DNA of 64,000 nucleotides from Psychroserpens algicola (GCF_014526325.1 NZ_JACNMJ010000006.1:1-64000), one strand, 5' to 3'. Positions 8,761 to 19,531 are shown, counted from the stretch's first letter. The notes: generated from the letters alone by a model not told the origin. Numbers and translations are program-made.

Positions 8761-11748
8761 TTATTTTTTATCCTCATCCTCTTTTGGAGGTGCGATTCCT
8801 TTATTCTTTAAAGTATCGTACATCAATGGTGTAGCGATAAATACCGAAGAGTATGTACCAACAACAACACCAACGATTAAGGCAAATAGTAAACCTCTAA
8901 GCGACTCAGCACCAAAAATGAACATTGCCAATAATACAACTAATGTTGTTAACGATGTATTTAATGTTCTACTTAATGTACTGTTAATTGCCGAGTTAAT
9001 ATTAACACCGCCTTTAAAGCCAGCACGTTCGGCAAGTACTTCTCTAATTCTATCAAATACAACCACGGTATCATTCAGAGAGTAACCAATAACGGTCAAG
9101 ATCGCTGCGATGAATGCCTGGTCAATTTCCATACTAAATGGCATAAACTTGTATAATAATGAGAAAATACCTAATACAATTATCACATCATGGAATACTG
9201 CAGCTACAGCACCTAATGAGAATTGCCATTTCTTAAAACGGAATAAGATATATAAGAATACTACTAATAGAGATCCTAAGACCGCTAAAAATGATTCTCT
9301 TTTAATATCATCGGCAATGGTTGGACTCACCTTACTAGACAAGACAATACCGACATCATCCTTACCTTCAGAGAAATCTTTAAATGATTCTCCTTGTGGT
9401 AAATATGACTTAAGTCCGTTAAATAGCATCGTTTTCACTTCTTCATCAACTTCTACTGAATTTTCATCAACTTTGTATTTAGTAGAAATCTTTAATTGGT
9501 TTGCGCTACCAATAGTTTTAACCTCAACACTATTAAATACAGCTGATAAATCATCTGCTACTTGTTCAGAACTAACGGCTGCAGGAAAACGCACCTGATA
9601 TGTTCTACCTCCAACAAAATCGATACCTTGATCTAATTTGTTTGTAAATAGAGAACCTAAGCATATTAATATTAAAATTCCAGAAACTACATAAGCAACT
9701 TTACGTTTACCGATAAAGTTAATGTTGTTTTTCTTAAATAGGTTTTTCGTAATTGACGTCGAGAAATCTAAAGATTTTCCACTATTAACATACCAATCTA
9801 CTAATAAACGCGTAATGAATATTGCAGTAAATAAAGACGTTACAATACCTATTAATAATGTTGTAGCAAAACCTTTAATTGGTCCTGTACCAAATACAAA
9901 TAAGATTATTGCTGTTAAACCCGTAGTAATATTGGCATCTAAGATAGAAGATAATGCATTAGCAAAACCATCTTTAACTGCCTCTTTTTGAGATTTGCCC
10001 TTACCTAATTCTTCACGAATACGTTCAAAAATAAGTACGTTGGCATCAACCGACATACCGATAGTTAATACGATACCTGCTAAACCAGGCAATGTTAACA
10101 CAGCTCCTAATCCTGATAAAACACCAAAAATTAATAAGATGTTTAATAATAACGCAATATCAGCAAAAATACCAGCTTTTCCGTAGTAAAGAATCATCCA
10201 GATTAATACTAAAGCTAATGCAATTAAAAATGATTTTGTTCCACTTTCAATAGCTTCTTTACCTAAAGAAGGTCCGACCTGGTCTGCTTGAATAATTTCA
10301 GCTCTTGCAGGTAATTTACCAGCTCTTAATACATTGGCTAAATCTTCCGCATCTTTAACTGTAAAGTTACCTGAGATTTCAGTATTACCTCCTGGGATAG
10401 CTCCATTAGACGCTGTTGGCGCAGAATATACGATATCATCTAATACGATGGCAATCTGACTTTTTTGAGCAAATGCTCTTCCTGTCATTTCTTCCCAGAT
10501 TTTAGCTCCTTTAGCGTTCATCTGCATTGAAACAGTAGGCTTGTTGGTTTGGCTATACGACTGTCTAGCATCTGTCACCACTCCACCACTTAATTCTGGT
10601 TCATCATCTCTATTACCTTTTAAAGCATAAAAATCAACATACTCTACTCCGGTTTCTTCATCTACTTCTGGAAGACCAAAGGCAAATTTAATATAACGAG
10701 CTGCTGGAGGAAGTTGAGATTTAACTTCTGGCATTTCAAGGTAAGATTGAAGTTTTTCTTTGTCTTCAGCTTTTAAAGCTAGCATTCCACCTGTTCTTGG
10801 TGGGCTGAATAAATCAAATAACGGATTTACTTGAGTTGTTGCTGTAGAATCGGTTGTAGTTTCACCTAATAATTCATCAATAGCGCTATCGCCTTCTGTA
10901 TCTGTAGAATCTTGTACTTCGACTGCTGCTTCTTTTTCATTGACACCTAATTTTGCAATTAAAGCATTATTAGCTAGTGTTAAGAAATTACCCAAAGCCT
11001 GACCATTATCAACATCCCAGAACTGTAATTGTGCCGTTGTTGTAATTAAATCTGTAGCACGCTTCACATCTTTTACACCTGGTAATTCTACCAATACTCT
11101 TCCTGAGTTACCAAGACGTTGAATGTTTGGTGAAGTTACACCAAACTGGTCAATACGCTTACGTAATACCTCAAAGGCAGATACAATAGATTCGTCTACT
11201 TTTTCTTCAAGTTTCTTTCTTACATCAGAATCTGTCATATTTAATTCGATAACACCTTCTAAATCTTTGTTAGCAAAGATATCTGGCGATGCTAAGTTCT
11301 GGTCACCTTTTACAGCGTCCCAAGCATCGAAAAACGAATCTAAATATGGTTCCTGAGCATCTTTTTGAATTTCTTCAGCATCAACTAAAGCTTTATTAAA
11401 AGCAGGATCTTTACTGTTGTTTGATAGTCCGTAAAGAATATCTCTAACAGAAATCTGAAGAATTACGTTTAATCCTCCTTTAAGGTCAAGACCAAGGTTC
11501 ATGGCTTTTTCCTTAACTTCTTTTCCTGTGAAACTCGCAACACCGATGTTGTATGCTTCTACATTAGACAATGAGTCTAAATAGTGAATTTCGGCTTCAT
11601 TAATTTCATCAGGTGTTTGGAATTTACTTTCTGCAAATGTTTTTGCATCAGCATCAATTTGGTTGTTTTTGAATGTAAATGATAACTGGTAAATACTTAC
11701 CAATCCAAATAACACTGCAAAAAGCTTTACTAGTCCTTTGTTTTGCAT
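8761..11748 (-). CDS. secDF: Protein translocase subunit SecDF (fused SecD and SecF)
   Basis: SecD and SecF form an inner-membrane, proton-driven machine that pulls secretory proteins out on the periplasmic side of SecYEG. At 995 residues both halves are fused, as is usual in Bacteroidota. The SecD half has an N-terminal membrane segment, the periplasmic P1 domain (RKRIDQFGVTSPNIQ; DARQSY near 391-397; SGNFTVKDAEDLANVLRAGK) and its transmembrane bundle with SVDANVLIFERIREE. The SecF half starts near 690 with FVGGRTYQV and ends with NDTVVVFDRIRE and ALIVGVVVGTYSSVF. An Asp/Thr-rich insert (about 273-307) lies in P1. It has its own consensus promoter and a terminator, and lies downstream of two genes encoding P1-like proteins. 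Confidence 0.98.
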   Translation of the reverse strand: MQNKGLVKLFAVLFGLVSIYQLSFTFKNNQIDADAKTFAESKFQTPDEINEAEIHYLDSLSNVEAYNIGVASFTGKEVKEKAMNLGLDLKGGLNVILQISVRDILYGLSNNSKDPAFNKALVDAEEIQKDAQEPYLDSFFDAWDAVKGDQNLASPDIFANKDLEGVIELNMTDSDVRKKLEEKVDESIVSAFEVLRKRIDQFGVTSPNIQRLGNSGRVLVELPGVKDVKRATDLITTTAQLQFWDVDNGQALGNFLTLANNALIAKLGVNEKEAAVEVQDSTDTEGDSAIDELLGETTTDSTATTQVNPLFDLFSPPRTGGMLALKAEDKEKLQSYLEMPEVKSQLPPAARYIKFAFGLPEVDEETGVEYVDFYALKGNRDDEPELSGGVVTDARQSYSQTNKPTVSMQMNAKGAKIWEEMTGRAFAQKSQIAIVLDDIVYSAPTASNGAIPGGNTEISGNFTVKDAEDLANVLRAGKLPARAEIIQADQVGPSLGKEAIESGTKSFLIALALVLIWMILYYGKAGIFADIALLLNILLIFGVLSGLGAVLTLPGLAGIVLTIGMSVDANVLIFERIREELGKGKSQKEAVKDGFANALSSILDANITTGLTAIILFVFGTGPIKGFATTLLIGIVTSLFTAIFITRLLVDWYVNSGKSLDFSTSITKNLFKKNNINFIGKRKVAYVVSGILILICLGSLFTNKLDQGIDFVGGRTYQVRFPAAVSSEQVADDLSAVFNSVEVKTIGSANQLKISTKYKVDENSVEVDEEVKTMLFNGLKSYLPQGESFKDFSEGKDDVGIVLSSKVSPTIADDIKRESFLAVLGSLLVVFLYILFRFKKWQFSLGAVAAVFHDVIIVLGIFSLLYKFMPFSMEIDQAFIAAILTVIGYSLNDTVVVFDRIREVLAERAGFKGGVNINSAINSTLSRTLNTSLTTLVVLLAMFIFGAESLRGLLFALIVGVVVGTYSSVFIATPLMYDTLKNKGIAPPKEDEDKK

Positions 11749-11780
11749 TATTCTATTGTTTAGGTCAATTTTTCAACGCG

Positions 11781-11810
11781 CAAATATAGAATTTACGGAT
11801 GATTTGACAA
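11781..11810 (-). promoter_or_regulatory. Bacteroidota-type promoter for secDF
   Basis: On the minus strand TTG (11808-11810) is followed by exactly 19 bp and then TATATTTG (11781-11788), an ideal -33/-7 pair. The predicted transcription start lies about 28 nt before the secDF ATG. This is the best promoter I see in the window. Confidence 0.7.
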
Positions 11811-11933
11811 TTATTTTTTATAATTATATGTGTTGTTTGTGTAGCTTGTTTTCTATTAAAAGCTATACCTTAGTAGAGATATACATCCATTTTGACGTAT
11901 ATCTTTGGAAGTTTAGGGATCTAAAATGATTGA

Positions 11934-12569
11934 TTAGCTAAAATCAAAAATCCCATAAGTTGAAGGACCTGCTCTCACTTCAGGTATTTTGTATGAGGTA
12001 TTATCGATTCCGATAGCAATAGTTCTACGGAATTTATAAGCAGACTTTTCGATGCTTTCTTTAGCATCAATAGTTATCTCTTTTGACGTTATATCAACAT
12101 TAGGATTTGAAAAGCGGTCATGCTCTGCTTTGGTCTCTAAAGCCAATTTTCCGTCTAAATCAAAACTATCATTTGCTTGTTGTATTTCGTAAACATCAAC
12201 ATTATAGTCAATTTTACGATCTTTGGAAGGCAATGGATTTTCAGAATTGCTCTGAGACAAATATCCTAACTCTATTGAAGTTTCCTCAGAAAGTAAAGCT
12301 TTGATGCTAGCAACATCTGTACCACTGTAGTAGGTGATTTTTAAACGGTTATCCTGTAATTCCTGAACTTGGATATGCTTAACTCCTGCTGCATACAACT
12401 GTTGTTTAACAGTGTCGATTGTATTTTGAGTATCATCTGTAGTTACAGCTGTTGAAGTAAACTGAAGTACGATTTCCTGATTAGGTACATTAGCTTGTTG
12501 CTGACTAGCTATGCTACCTAAAAGGGTTAATGTTATAATGAGAATACTAATGTACCATCTCGACTTCAT
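11934..12569 (-). CDS. Exported protein resembling the SecD P1 base subdomain
   Basis: 211 residues with an N-terminal signal or anchor (YISILIITLTLLGSIAS). Residues about 46-103 follow the pattern of the SecD P1 base: a helix with TVKQQLYAAGV, then IQVQELQDNRLKITYYSG and a further helix ending TSIELGYL. The corresponding SecDF segment reads RKRIDQFGVTSPNIQRLG and LQFWDV. The C-terminal 100 residues are not recognised. It sits 33 bp after the P1-like lipoprotein gene and before secDF on the same strand. The SecD resemblance is by eye, and the similarity could come from the common ferredoxin-like fold. Function unknown. Confidence 0.6.
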   Translation of the reverse strand: MKSRWYISILIITLTLLGSIASQQQANVPNQEIVLQFTSTAVTTDDTQNTIDTVKQQLYAAGVKHIQVQELQDNRLKITYYSGTDVASIKALLSEETSIELGYLSQSNSENPLPSKDRKIDYNVDVYEIQQANDSFDLDGKLALETKAEHDRFSNPNVDITSKEITIDAKESIEKSAYKFRRTIAIGIDNTSYKIPEVRAGPSTYGIFDFS

Positions 12570-12602
12570 GCGCCAAATATATAAAAAATAAAGAATTTAG
12601 GT

Positions 12603-13520
12603 TTACTCTTTATCGTTTATAGCAGATGAGTTGACGAACTTTAGCTTAGGAATACGTCGATGAGAACTCAATATGAGTGCTAAATCCTGAGCTTGCTCAA
12701 GTGTAAAACTACCAGCAATTTCAGTATTTCCACCTGTAATAGCACCACTTGACACTGTTGGTGCCGAATACACCATATCATTTAAGGTGATAGCGATTTG
12801 TGATTGCTGCTGATATGCGATTCCTGTCATACGTTCCCAACGGTTTGAACCCAGTTCGTTCATTTTTATACTTACCGTCGGACGGTTTGTATATGTATAC
12901 GACTGACGAGCATCTACAATATGTGTTTCATTGATGAGTGCTATACCATCAGGTGGTGTTTTAACCAGATAGAGCGGCATATTATTTAATTCATCAGGAA
13001 TTCCATACAAAAATTTAGAATGCTTAACATGCGCTGGCAGAAGTTGCTTCACTTCTGTTTTATTGAGATATTTGCTGAGCTGAGTAGTATCATTTTTTGA
13101 AACAGAGAACAATCCATAGACATAATCATTAGAATTAATCAAATCAAAAATAGGCTCAATTTCTTCTTGATCTTTTTTAAGTAGCGCATTTGCTTCAAGA
13201 AAAAACACACCTAAATCGTCTGCTCTAACAACCTCCCAAAATTCTAACTTTCCTGAGTTTGTAATTATGGTATTCAATCGGTTCACATTAAAATCTGTAC
13301 TCAATTTGAGCTCAATTTGTTGTTTGTTATTGAGTTTGACATCGTAGTTAGATGCTAATTGAGCTAAGCGCTTATTTAAAGTTTCAACCGTTCCTTGCTT
13401 CTCATTATCTGATACTGTCTCAGAGTTTTCAAATTCATAAATAATAGAAAATTTATGTTTTGGTGTTACATTTCCGCAGGACAATAAAGCCACAACTACA
13501 AATAAGTACATGTATTTCAT
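12603..13520 (-). CDS. Lipoprotein made of a SecD periplasmic P1 domain only
   Basis: 305 residues. A lipoprotein signal ends LLSC (Cys15). The rest aligns by eye with P1 of the neighbouring SecDF over its whole length: KLEFWEV (91-97) against LQFWDV, PIFDLI against PLFDLF, KFLYGIPDE, DARQSY (203-208, identical), TNRPTVSIKMNELG, QIAITLNDMVYSAPT, GAITGGNTEIAGSFTLEQAQ. It lacks the SecD transmembrane segments and everything of SecF, so it cannot be a channel-associated motor by itself. It is more likely a periplasmic accessory, regulator or diverged binding protein. It lies downstream of the mdh terminator and upstream of the P1-base-like gene and secDF. Confidence 0.88.
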   Translation of the reverse strand: MKYMYLFVVVALLSCGNVTPKHKFSIIYEFENSETVSDNEKQGTVETLNKRLAQLASNYDVKLNNKQQIELKLSTDFNVNRLNTIITNSGKLEFWEVVRADDLGVFFLEANALLKKDQEEIEPIFDLINSNDYVYGLFSVSKNDTTQLSKYLNKTEVKQLLPAHVKHSKFLYGIPDELNNMPLYLVKTPPDGIALINETHIVDARQSYTYTNRPTVSIKMNELGSNRWERMTGIAYQQQSQIAITLNDMVYSAPTVSSGAITGGNTEIAGSFTLEQAQDLALILSSHRRIPKLKFVNSSAINDKE

Positions 13521-13534
13521 AAGAGACGTTAATT

Positions 13535-13563
13535 AAAAAAGGCTATCATTAGATATGATAGCC
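13535..13563 (-). terminator. Intrinsic terminator after mdh
   Basis: GGCTATCAT (13541-13549) and ATGATAGCC (13555-13563) form a perfect 9-bp stem with a 5-nt loop, followed on the minus strand by six T (13540 down to 13535). It lies 26 bp after the mdh stop and just before the P1-like lipoprotein gene. Confidence 0.88.
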
Positions 13564-13589
13564 TCAAATATATTTAAAAAATGATAGAA

Positions 13590-14516
13590 TTATAATTCTA
13601 ATAATCCGTTGGTTTTTTGAACACCTTCTGCACTTTCTTTTAAATGCGCCTCCTCAGCATCACTTAATTTGATAGTAACTATCTCTTCAATACCATTACG
13701 TCCTAAAATTACAGGCACACCAATACAAAGGTCGTTTAATCCGTATTCACCTTCTAAAAGTGTTGAACAAGGAAACATTTTCTTTTGGTCACATGCAATG
13801 GCCTGAACAAGTCCACTTACTGCTGCACCTGGTGCATACCAAGCAGACGTTCCTAATAATTTTGTTAAAGTAGCACCACCTACTTTAGTATCTTCTTTAA
13901 CCTGATCTAAACGATCTGCTGATAAAAATTCAGAAACTTTCACACTATTTCTGGTTGCATGCGCAGTTAATGGCACCATTCCTTTATCGCTATGTCCACC
14001 AATTACCATACCGTCAACATCACTGATAGGTGCTTCTAAAGCTTCAGCTAACCTATATTTAAAACGAGCAGAGTCTAAAGCGCCTCCCATTCCAATGATT
14101 CGGTTTTTAGGCAAGTTCGTTGTTTTATGCACTAGATACGTCATCGTATCCATTGGGTTACTTACTACAATAATAATTGTATTAGGAGACTGCTCTATTA
14201 AGCTAGATGATACGGATTTTACAATTCCTGCATTAATACCGATTAACTCTTCACGTGTCATTCCTGGTTTACGAGGAATACCAGAAGTAATCACACAGAT
14301 ATCACTACCTGCTGTTTTAGAATAATCGTTAGTAACACCTGTAATTTTAGTATCAAAACCATTTAAAGAAGCCGTTTGCATTAAATCCATCGCTTTACCT
14401 TCTGCGAAACCTTCTTTAATGTCTAATAATACCACTTCACTAGCAAAATCTTTAATAGCAATATATTCTGCGCAACTTGCACCTACTGCTCCTGCTCCAA
14501 CTACTGTAACCTTCAT
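13590..14516 (-). CDS. mdh: Malate dehydrogenase (LDH-like type)
   Basis: NAD-dependent malate/oxaloacetate interconversion in the TCA cycle. 308 residues. Rossmann motif VVGAGAVGASCAEY at 5-18, Asp after the second strand (VVLLDIKEG), substrate-binding SGIPRKPGMTREEL with the active-site Arg pair, VSNPMDTMTYL, a further substrate Arg in RIIGMGGALDSARF, and the catalytic His in VIGGHSDKGMVPL. This sequence type is the lactate-dehydrogenase-like MDH found in Bacteroidota and Chlorobi. A TAATTTTG box (minus strand, 14557-14564) lies about 40 bp upstream of the ATG. Confidence 0.96.
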   Translation of the reverse strand: MKVTVVGAGAVGASCAEYIAIKDFASEVVLLDIKEGFAEGKAMDLMQTASLNGFDTKITGVTNDYSKTAGSDICVITSGIPRKPGMTREELIGINAGIVKSVSSSLIEQSPNTIIIVVSNPMDTMTYLVHKTTNLPKNRIIGMGGALDSARFKYRLAEALEAPISDVDGMVIGGHSDKGMVPLTAHATRNSVKVSEFLSADRLDQVKEDTKVGGATLTKLLGTSAWYAPGAAVSGLVQAIACDQKKMFPCSTLLEGEYGLNDLCIGVPVILGRNGIEEIVTIKLSDAEEAHLKESAEGVQKTNGLLEL

Positions 14517-14556
14517 ATGTTTTTATGTTTTTAAATTGTGTTGTTAAATGAGAGTG

Positions 14557-14564
14557 CAAAATTA
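14557..14564 (-). promoter_or_regulatory. Candidate promoter -7 element for mdh
   Basis: TAATTTTG on the minus strand matches TAnnTTTG. No clear -33 TTG at the ideal distance. It gives a leader of roughly 35-40 nt. Confidence 0.4.
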
Positions 14565-14585
14565 CAAATTTTTAGAGTGTTAATG

Positions 14586-14617
14586 AAAAAAGCGTAAGAG
14601 AAAATCTTACTCTTTTT
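14586..14617 (-). terminator. Intrinsic terminator after the 14643 gene
   Basis: GTAAGA (14594-14599) and TCTTAC (14605-14610) form the core stem, extended after one mismatch by A/T pairs. Six T follow on the minus strand (14591 down to 14586). Confidence 0.75.
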
Positions 14618-14642
14618 AAATAAATTATAATATCGAATATCT

Positions 14643-15656
14643 TTATATTGAAAAGTTTATACCAATGGTTGCACTATCAAATTCGGCGAAGGTATAATCT
14701 GCATTTAAACCAAAAAATCCTAGTTTAAGATGTGCTCCTAGTGTTCCTCTAATTCCTGAAATATCATGTTCCACAGAAAAAGGATCATTTATTTCTTCTG
14801 AAAATAAGAATCCATCTGTAACTCTGTAAGATCCGAGCAAGTCGGTTGTTGATTTTCCTGTGATGTAACCTAAACCTCCATAAAAATTTATAATTTTTAA
14901 TTTAGTTCCGACGATAATTTCGAATAATAACGTGTTGACATTAGTTTCAACCTGTTGGTTATCTCCATCAACATATTCGGCATCAGTAAAATCATAATTA
15001 GCATTTAAATGTGTATAAGCTACAAGTCCGGAAACCGCTACAGGAAGTACTTTATCTGCAGGCAACCAACTGGTGAATTCTTGTTGCAGTCCGATTCCAT
15101 ACAGTGAGACTTTAGCATCTTCAGTTTCTACCTCTGGAAAGAAACGTCCTTTTATTTGTGTACCATTGAAAGGAGAAAAACTCGCTTGTAAAAACCCTGT
15201 CGGAAGTATATTTACATTTTCAGAACCGATTCCTGTCGGCAAAATTAATTCAGTTTCCTGATTCCCGAAGATTGGGTCATCATAAGTAATAATGACTCTA
15301 ACCTCAGGATCATTATGTCCTAAAACTGTTGCCACCATTTTTGATGAACTACCATCTTCAAATCTGATATTTTCATAGTCAGCAACATTCATCTGGAATG
15401 CCGTTTTTTCATCTTTGATAAATCCGATGTTCCCGATAACAGATAATTCGAAACCAAAACGTTTTGGTGCTTTAGCATTGTTAAACCATCCGTTGTTTAT
15501 ACCATAGGCTAAGCCTTCAGAAGCTGGTGCCATATAATCCTGAGTGAATCGCTGGGCATCAGCAATACCAGCTGCAAGTAAATCGTTTACATTTTCCTGA
15601 GCTTTAGCAAACGCAATTGAAAGTAATGTTATACATACTAAAATTAATTGTCTCAT
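14643..15656 (-). CDS. Exported beta-barrel-like protein, probable DUF6588 family
   Basis: 337 residues with a signal peptide ending AKAQ. The mature N-terminus NVNDLLAAGIADAQRFTQDYMAPASEGLAYG and the following GWFNNAKAP match what I remember of the DUF6588 family of Bacteroidota. The C-terminal half has alternating beta strands (LGYITGK, LGAHLKLGFFGLNADYTFAEF) and ends in a Phe-containing strand, consistent with an outer-membrane barrel. Function unknown. It stands between gyrB and mdh with its own terminator. A TAATTTTG element (15679-15686, minus strand) could be its promoter. Confidence 0.7.
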   Translation of the reverse strand: MRQLILVCITLLSIAFAKAQENVNDLLAAGIADAQRFTQDYMAPASEGLAYGINNGWFNNAKAPKRFGFELSVIGNIGFIKDEKTAFQMNVADYENIRFEDGSSSKMVATVLGHNDPEVRVIITYDDPIFGNQETELILPTGIGSENVNILPTGFLQASFSPFNGTQIKGRFFPEVETEDAKVSLYGIGLQQEFTSWLPADKVLPVAVSGLVAYTHLNANYDFTDAEYVDGDNQQVETNVNTLLFEIIVGTKLKIINFYGGLGYITGKSTTDLLGSYRVTDGFLFSEEINDPFSVEHDISGIRGTLGAHLKLGFFGLNADYTFAEFDSATIGINFSI

Positions 15657-15678
15657 ATTTTGTAGGTTTTGTGGATTT

Positions 15679-15686
15679 CAAAATTA
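15679..15686 (-). promoter_or_regulatory. Candidate promoter -7 element for the 14643 gene
   Basis: TAATTTTG on the minus strand matches TAnnTTTG and would give a leader of about 18 nt. No -33 TTG at the ideal distance. Confidence 0.35.
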
Positions 15687-15782
15687 AAAAAACTTATTGA
15701 AATAACGCTTTTTATCGGTTAAAATTGCTTTTTAACGAGAATTTATTTGTTCTAAATGCTATCAATTCACGTTTTTAGACAT

Positions 15783-15819
15783 AAAAAAAGCAACTACATA
15801 TAAGTACGTAATTGCTTTT
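15783..15819 (-). terminator. Intrinsic terminator after gyrB
   Basis: Arms 15787-15796 extended with A/T (AAAAGCAACTAC) and 15808-15819 (GTAATTGCTTTT) pair over 12 positions with one G-U pair in the minus-strand RNA. A T-run follows at 15790-15783. Confidence 0.85.
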
Positions 15820-15846
15820 AATATGGTTTTAAGAGTTGCTTAAAAT

Positions 15847-17799
<1,953 letters not shown>

Positions 17800-17905
17800 T
17801 TAATATGTATTTACTTTATTTAGATTAAATGCAGAGGCTCCATTTAGAATAAAACAGATTAAAGAATCATATTCCATAGCTAAAAATTTAGAGCTTCAAT
17901 CGCAC

Positions 17906-17929
17906 AAAAAAATCCCGTACATTTCGGGA
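17906..17929 (-). terminator. Terminator-like hairpin in the gyrB leader
   Basis: TCCCG (17913-17917) and CGGGA (17925-17929) with a 7-nt loop, followed on the minus strand by seven T (17912-17906). No gene ends close upstream (the nearest is 275 bp away), so it could be an attenuator in the gyrB leader or the end of a short RNA. Confidence 0.6.
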
Positions 17930-17943
17930 CTCTCGAGTACAAA

Positions 17944-17951
17944 CAAATATA
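17944..17951 (-). promoter_or_regulatory. Candidate promoter -7 element upstream of gyrB
   Basis: TATATTTG on the minus strand is an exact TAnnTTTG match. Transcription would start near 17938, directly ahead of the terminator-like hairpin. No -33 TTG at the ideal spacing. Confidence 0.4.
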
Positions 17952-18203
17952 CGAAATTAAGAGGGTTTTTAAAAGCTTTTTATTGAATGAAAGCAATAAT
18001 TATCAACATTTGTTAATTACTTAAAACACTCTTAAATCGTCTAAAAAACACCTTAAAATGGATTTTATAGGTTTTTAACATCTTTGGAAAAGTGCTGAAA
18101 ACATAAAAGTGTTTAGAGGTGATGTTTCGAATATTCAAATACGCTAAAAAGCCTAAAAATTAGATCGTATTATTTAGATTCTTGATGATAGAGGATAAAA
18201 CAT

Positions 18204-18938
18204 TTAAATGACCGCGTTTTCATTAGTGTTGGTGTGATTGAGACTAAACATTTTATATTTTGACTTTATTATGTACTTCACAAATAGTAATGTGACCATA
18301 GACGGAAAAAGTCCTTTAACTAAAAGATAAAAAAGCAAATTCCAATCAATAAGTGTTGTTTTAGATAATTCCTGAAATACTAATTGACCATAAGGATTAG
18401 ATTCATAAAACATCGTCATTAAAAAATTATATCCAATATGAAAGCCTAATCCCAACATGATTGATTTTGTTTTATGAAAAGTATACGCCCAAACATATCC
18501 AGTAAAACCGGTTATGAAAATAACATATGCAATAGCAATGAAGCTCTCGCTAGTCATTCCATAGGAGAACACATGATATACTCCAAAAATTATCGCCGAA
18601 ATCAATATTGCCCATTTGGCTCCTATTCTGTTTATGAGAATATATAGTATTGCACCTCTAAACACTAAATCTTCAGTTAATGCTGACCTTACGTGATAGA
18701 CAAAAGCATCAAAAATCAATGCATAGTTGATATCCTTATTTAGTTGCCAATCCACATTTAGAACAAAAGTTTCAATTACAATCCAAAGCAAGCAAAGCAA
18801 CATCATAAACAATATGCCAATTAGTAATTGACCTATTCTTTTTGGGTAAGGAATGATACCTAAAACCTCTATGTTTTTTTTCTCGATGACACGTAATAGC
18901 ACCCACGAGACTACTATTATGACTAATAATCCTAACAT
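18204..18938 (-). CDS. CPBP family intramembrane protease-like protein
   Basis: 244 residues, about seven hydrophobic segments. The three CPBP (CAAX prenyl protease-like) motifs are present: motif 1 is EDLVFRG where the family usually has EExxxR, motif 2 is FGVYH (FxxxH), and motif 3 is HIGYN (HxxxN). The Glu-to-Asp change keeps the charge, so activity is plausible but untested. It follows the HTH-DUF4870 gene by 23 bp and is probably co-transcribed with it. CPBP proteins serve in bacteriocin immunity, anti-sigma processing or lipid-protein processing; nothing here decides which. Confidence 0.85.
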   Translation of the reverse strand: MLGLLVIIVVSWVLLRVIEKKNIEVLGIIPYPKRIGQLLIGILFMMLLCLLWIVIETFVLNVDWQLNKDINYALIFDAFVYHVRSALTEDLVFRGAILYILINRIGAKWAILISAIIFGVYHVFSYGMTSESFIAIAYVIFITGFTGYVWAYTFHKTKSIMLGLGFHIGYNFLMTMFYESNPYGQLVFQELSKTTLIDWNLLFYLLVKGLFPSMVTLLFVKYIIKSKYKMFSLNHTNTNENAVI

Positions 18939-18961
18939 TTTTTATATTATTTAGAAAAAAA

Positions 18962-19531
18962 TTACGCCTTTTTAGGCTTAAAAAAAGGAATGGAAAGCGG
19001 ATAATAACATGTTCCTGAACCAATGGCTGTAAAGACATTCTTAAGACTTATGATAATTCCAAAAAGAAATACAGCAGCAGTGACAAAATAATTATAGCCT
19101 GGAAAAACAAAAAACAGCAACAAAGATAAAATCAGTAGTAAATTAATCGTACAATGAAAATTAATCACTGCACGACCATGCGTGTCATAAGTTTTGTTGT
19201 CTTCGGCTTTACTCATCCAAATAAATAATGGGAATAACACATTAGCGAAGGGAATAATTAATCCGAAAAACGGTGACGCATGCAATAATAGCATCCATTT
19301 ACGTTGTATTGTTTCTTCTTTAGGATTGTCAATTACAATTAAATCTTCTACCTCGATATCCAATCCTACAGCCAACAATTTTATTGTTTGTAAATGTGGT
19401 TGCACTTCACCCTTTTCTATGCGCTGAATTGTCCGCACACCAACGGTTGTTTTTTCAGAAAGCTCATCTTGTGTATAGCCTTTTAGCTTTCGTTGGTATA
19501 ATAAATTTTCTTTTAGTGATGACTGTTTCAT
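18962..19531 (-). CDS. HTH (XRE-type) regulator with DUF4870-like membrane domain
   Basis: 189 residues. Residues about 8-62 are a classic XRE helix-turn-helix (LKGYTQDELSEKTTVGVRTI, ending GEVQPHLQTIKLLA). The C-terminal part (about 75-180) has three hydrophobic segments with HASPFFGLIIPFANVLFPL, WMSKAED and HGRAVINFH, the pattern of DUF4870. A DNA-binding domain tethered to the membrane suggests sensing of membrane state. It is first in a two-gene unit with the CPBP protein. A TACATTTG box lies just upstream. Confidence 0.88.
   Translation of the reverse strand: MKQSSLKENLLYQRKLKGYTQDELSEKTTVGVRTIQRIEKGEVQPHLQTIKLLAVGLDIEVEDLIVIDNPKEETIQRKWMLLLHASPFFGLIIPFANVLFPLFIWMSKAEDNKTYDTHGRAVINFHCTINLLLILSLLLFFVFPGYNYFVTAAVFLFGIIISLKNVFTAIGSGTCYYPLSIPFFKPKKA

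Noticed and set aside
9110-10186. Plus-strand frames of 162, 89 and 63 residues within secDF
   Set aside because: Antisense to a gene with full SecD and SecF motifs.
11877-11904. Inverted repeat AGATATAC/GTATATCT downstream of the 11934 gene
   Set aside because: It has no T-run and only 8 bp arms in AT-rich DNA, so I could not support a terminator or operator.
18772-19038. 88-residue frame between the HTH and CPBP genes
   Set aside because: It overlaps both genes in another frame of the same strand and has no signal or domain.
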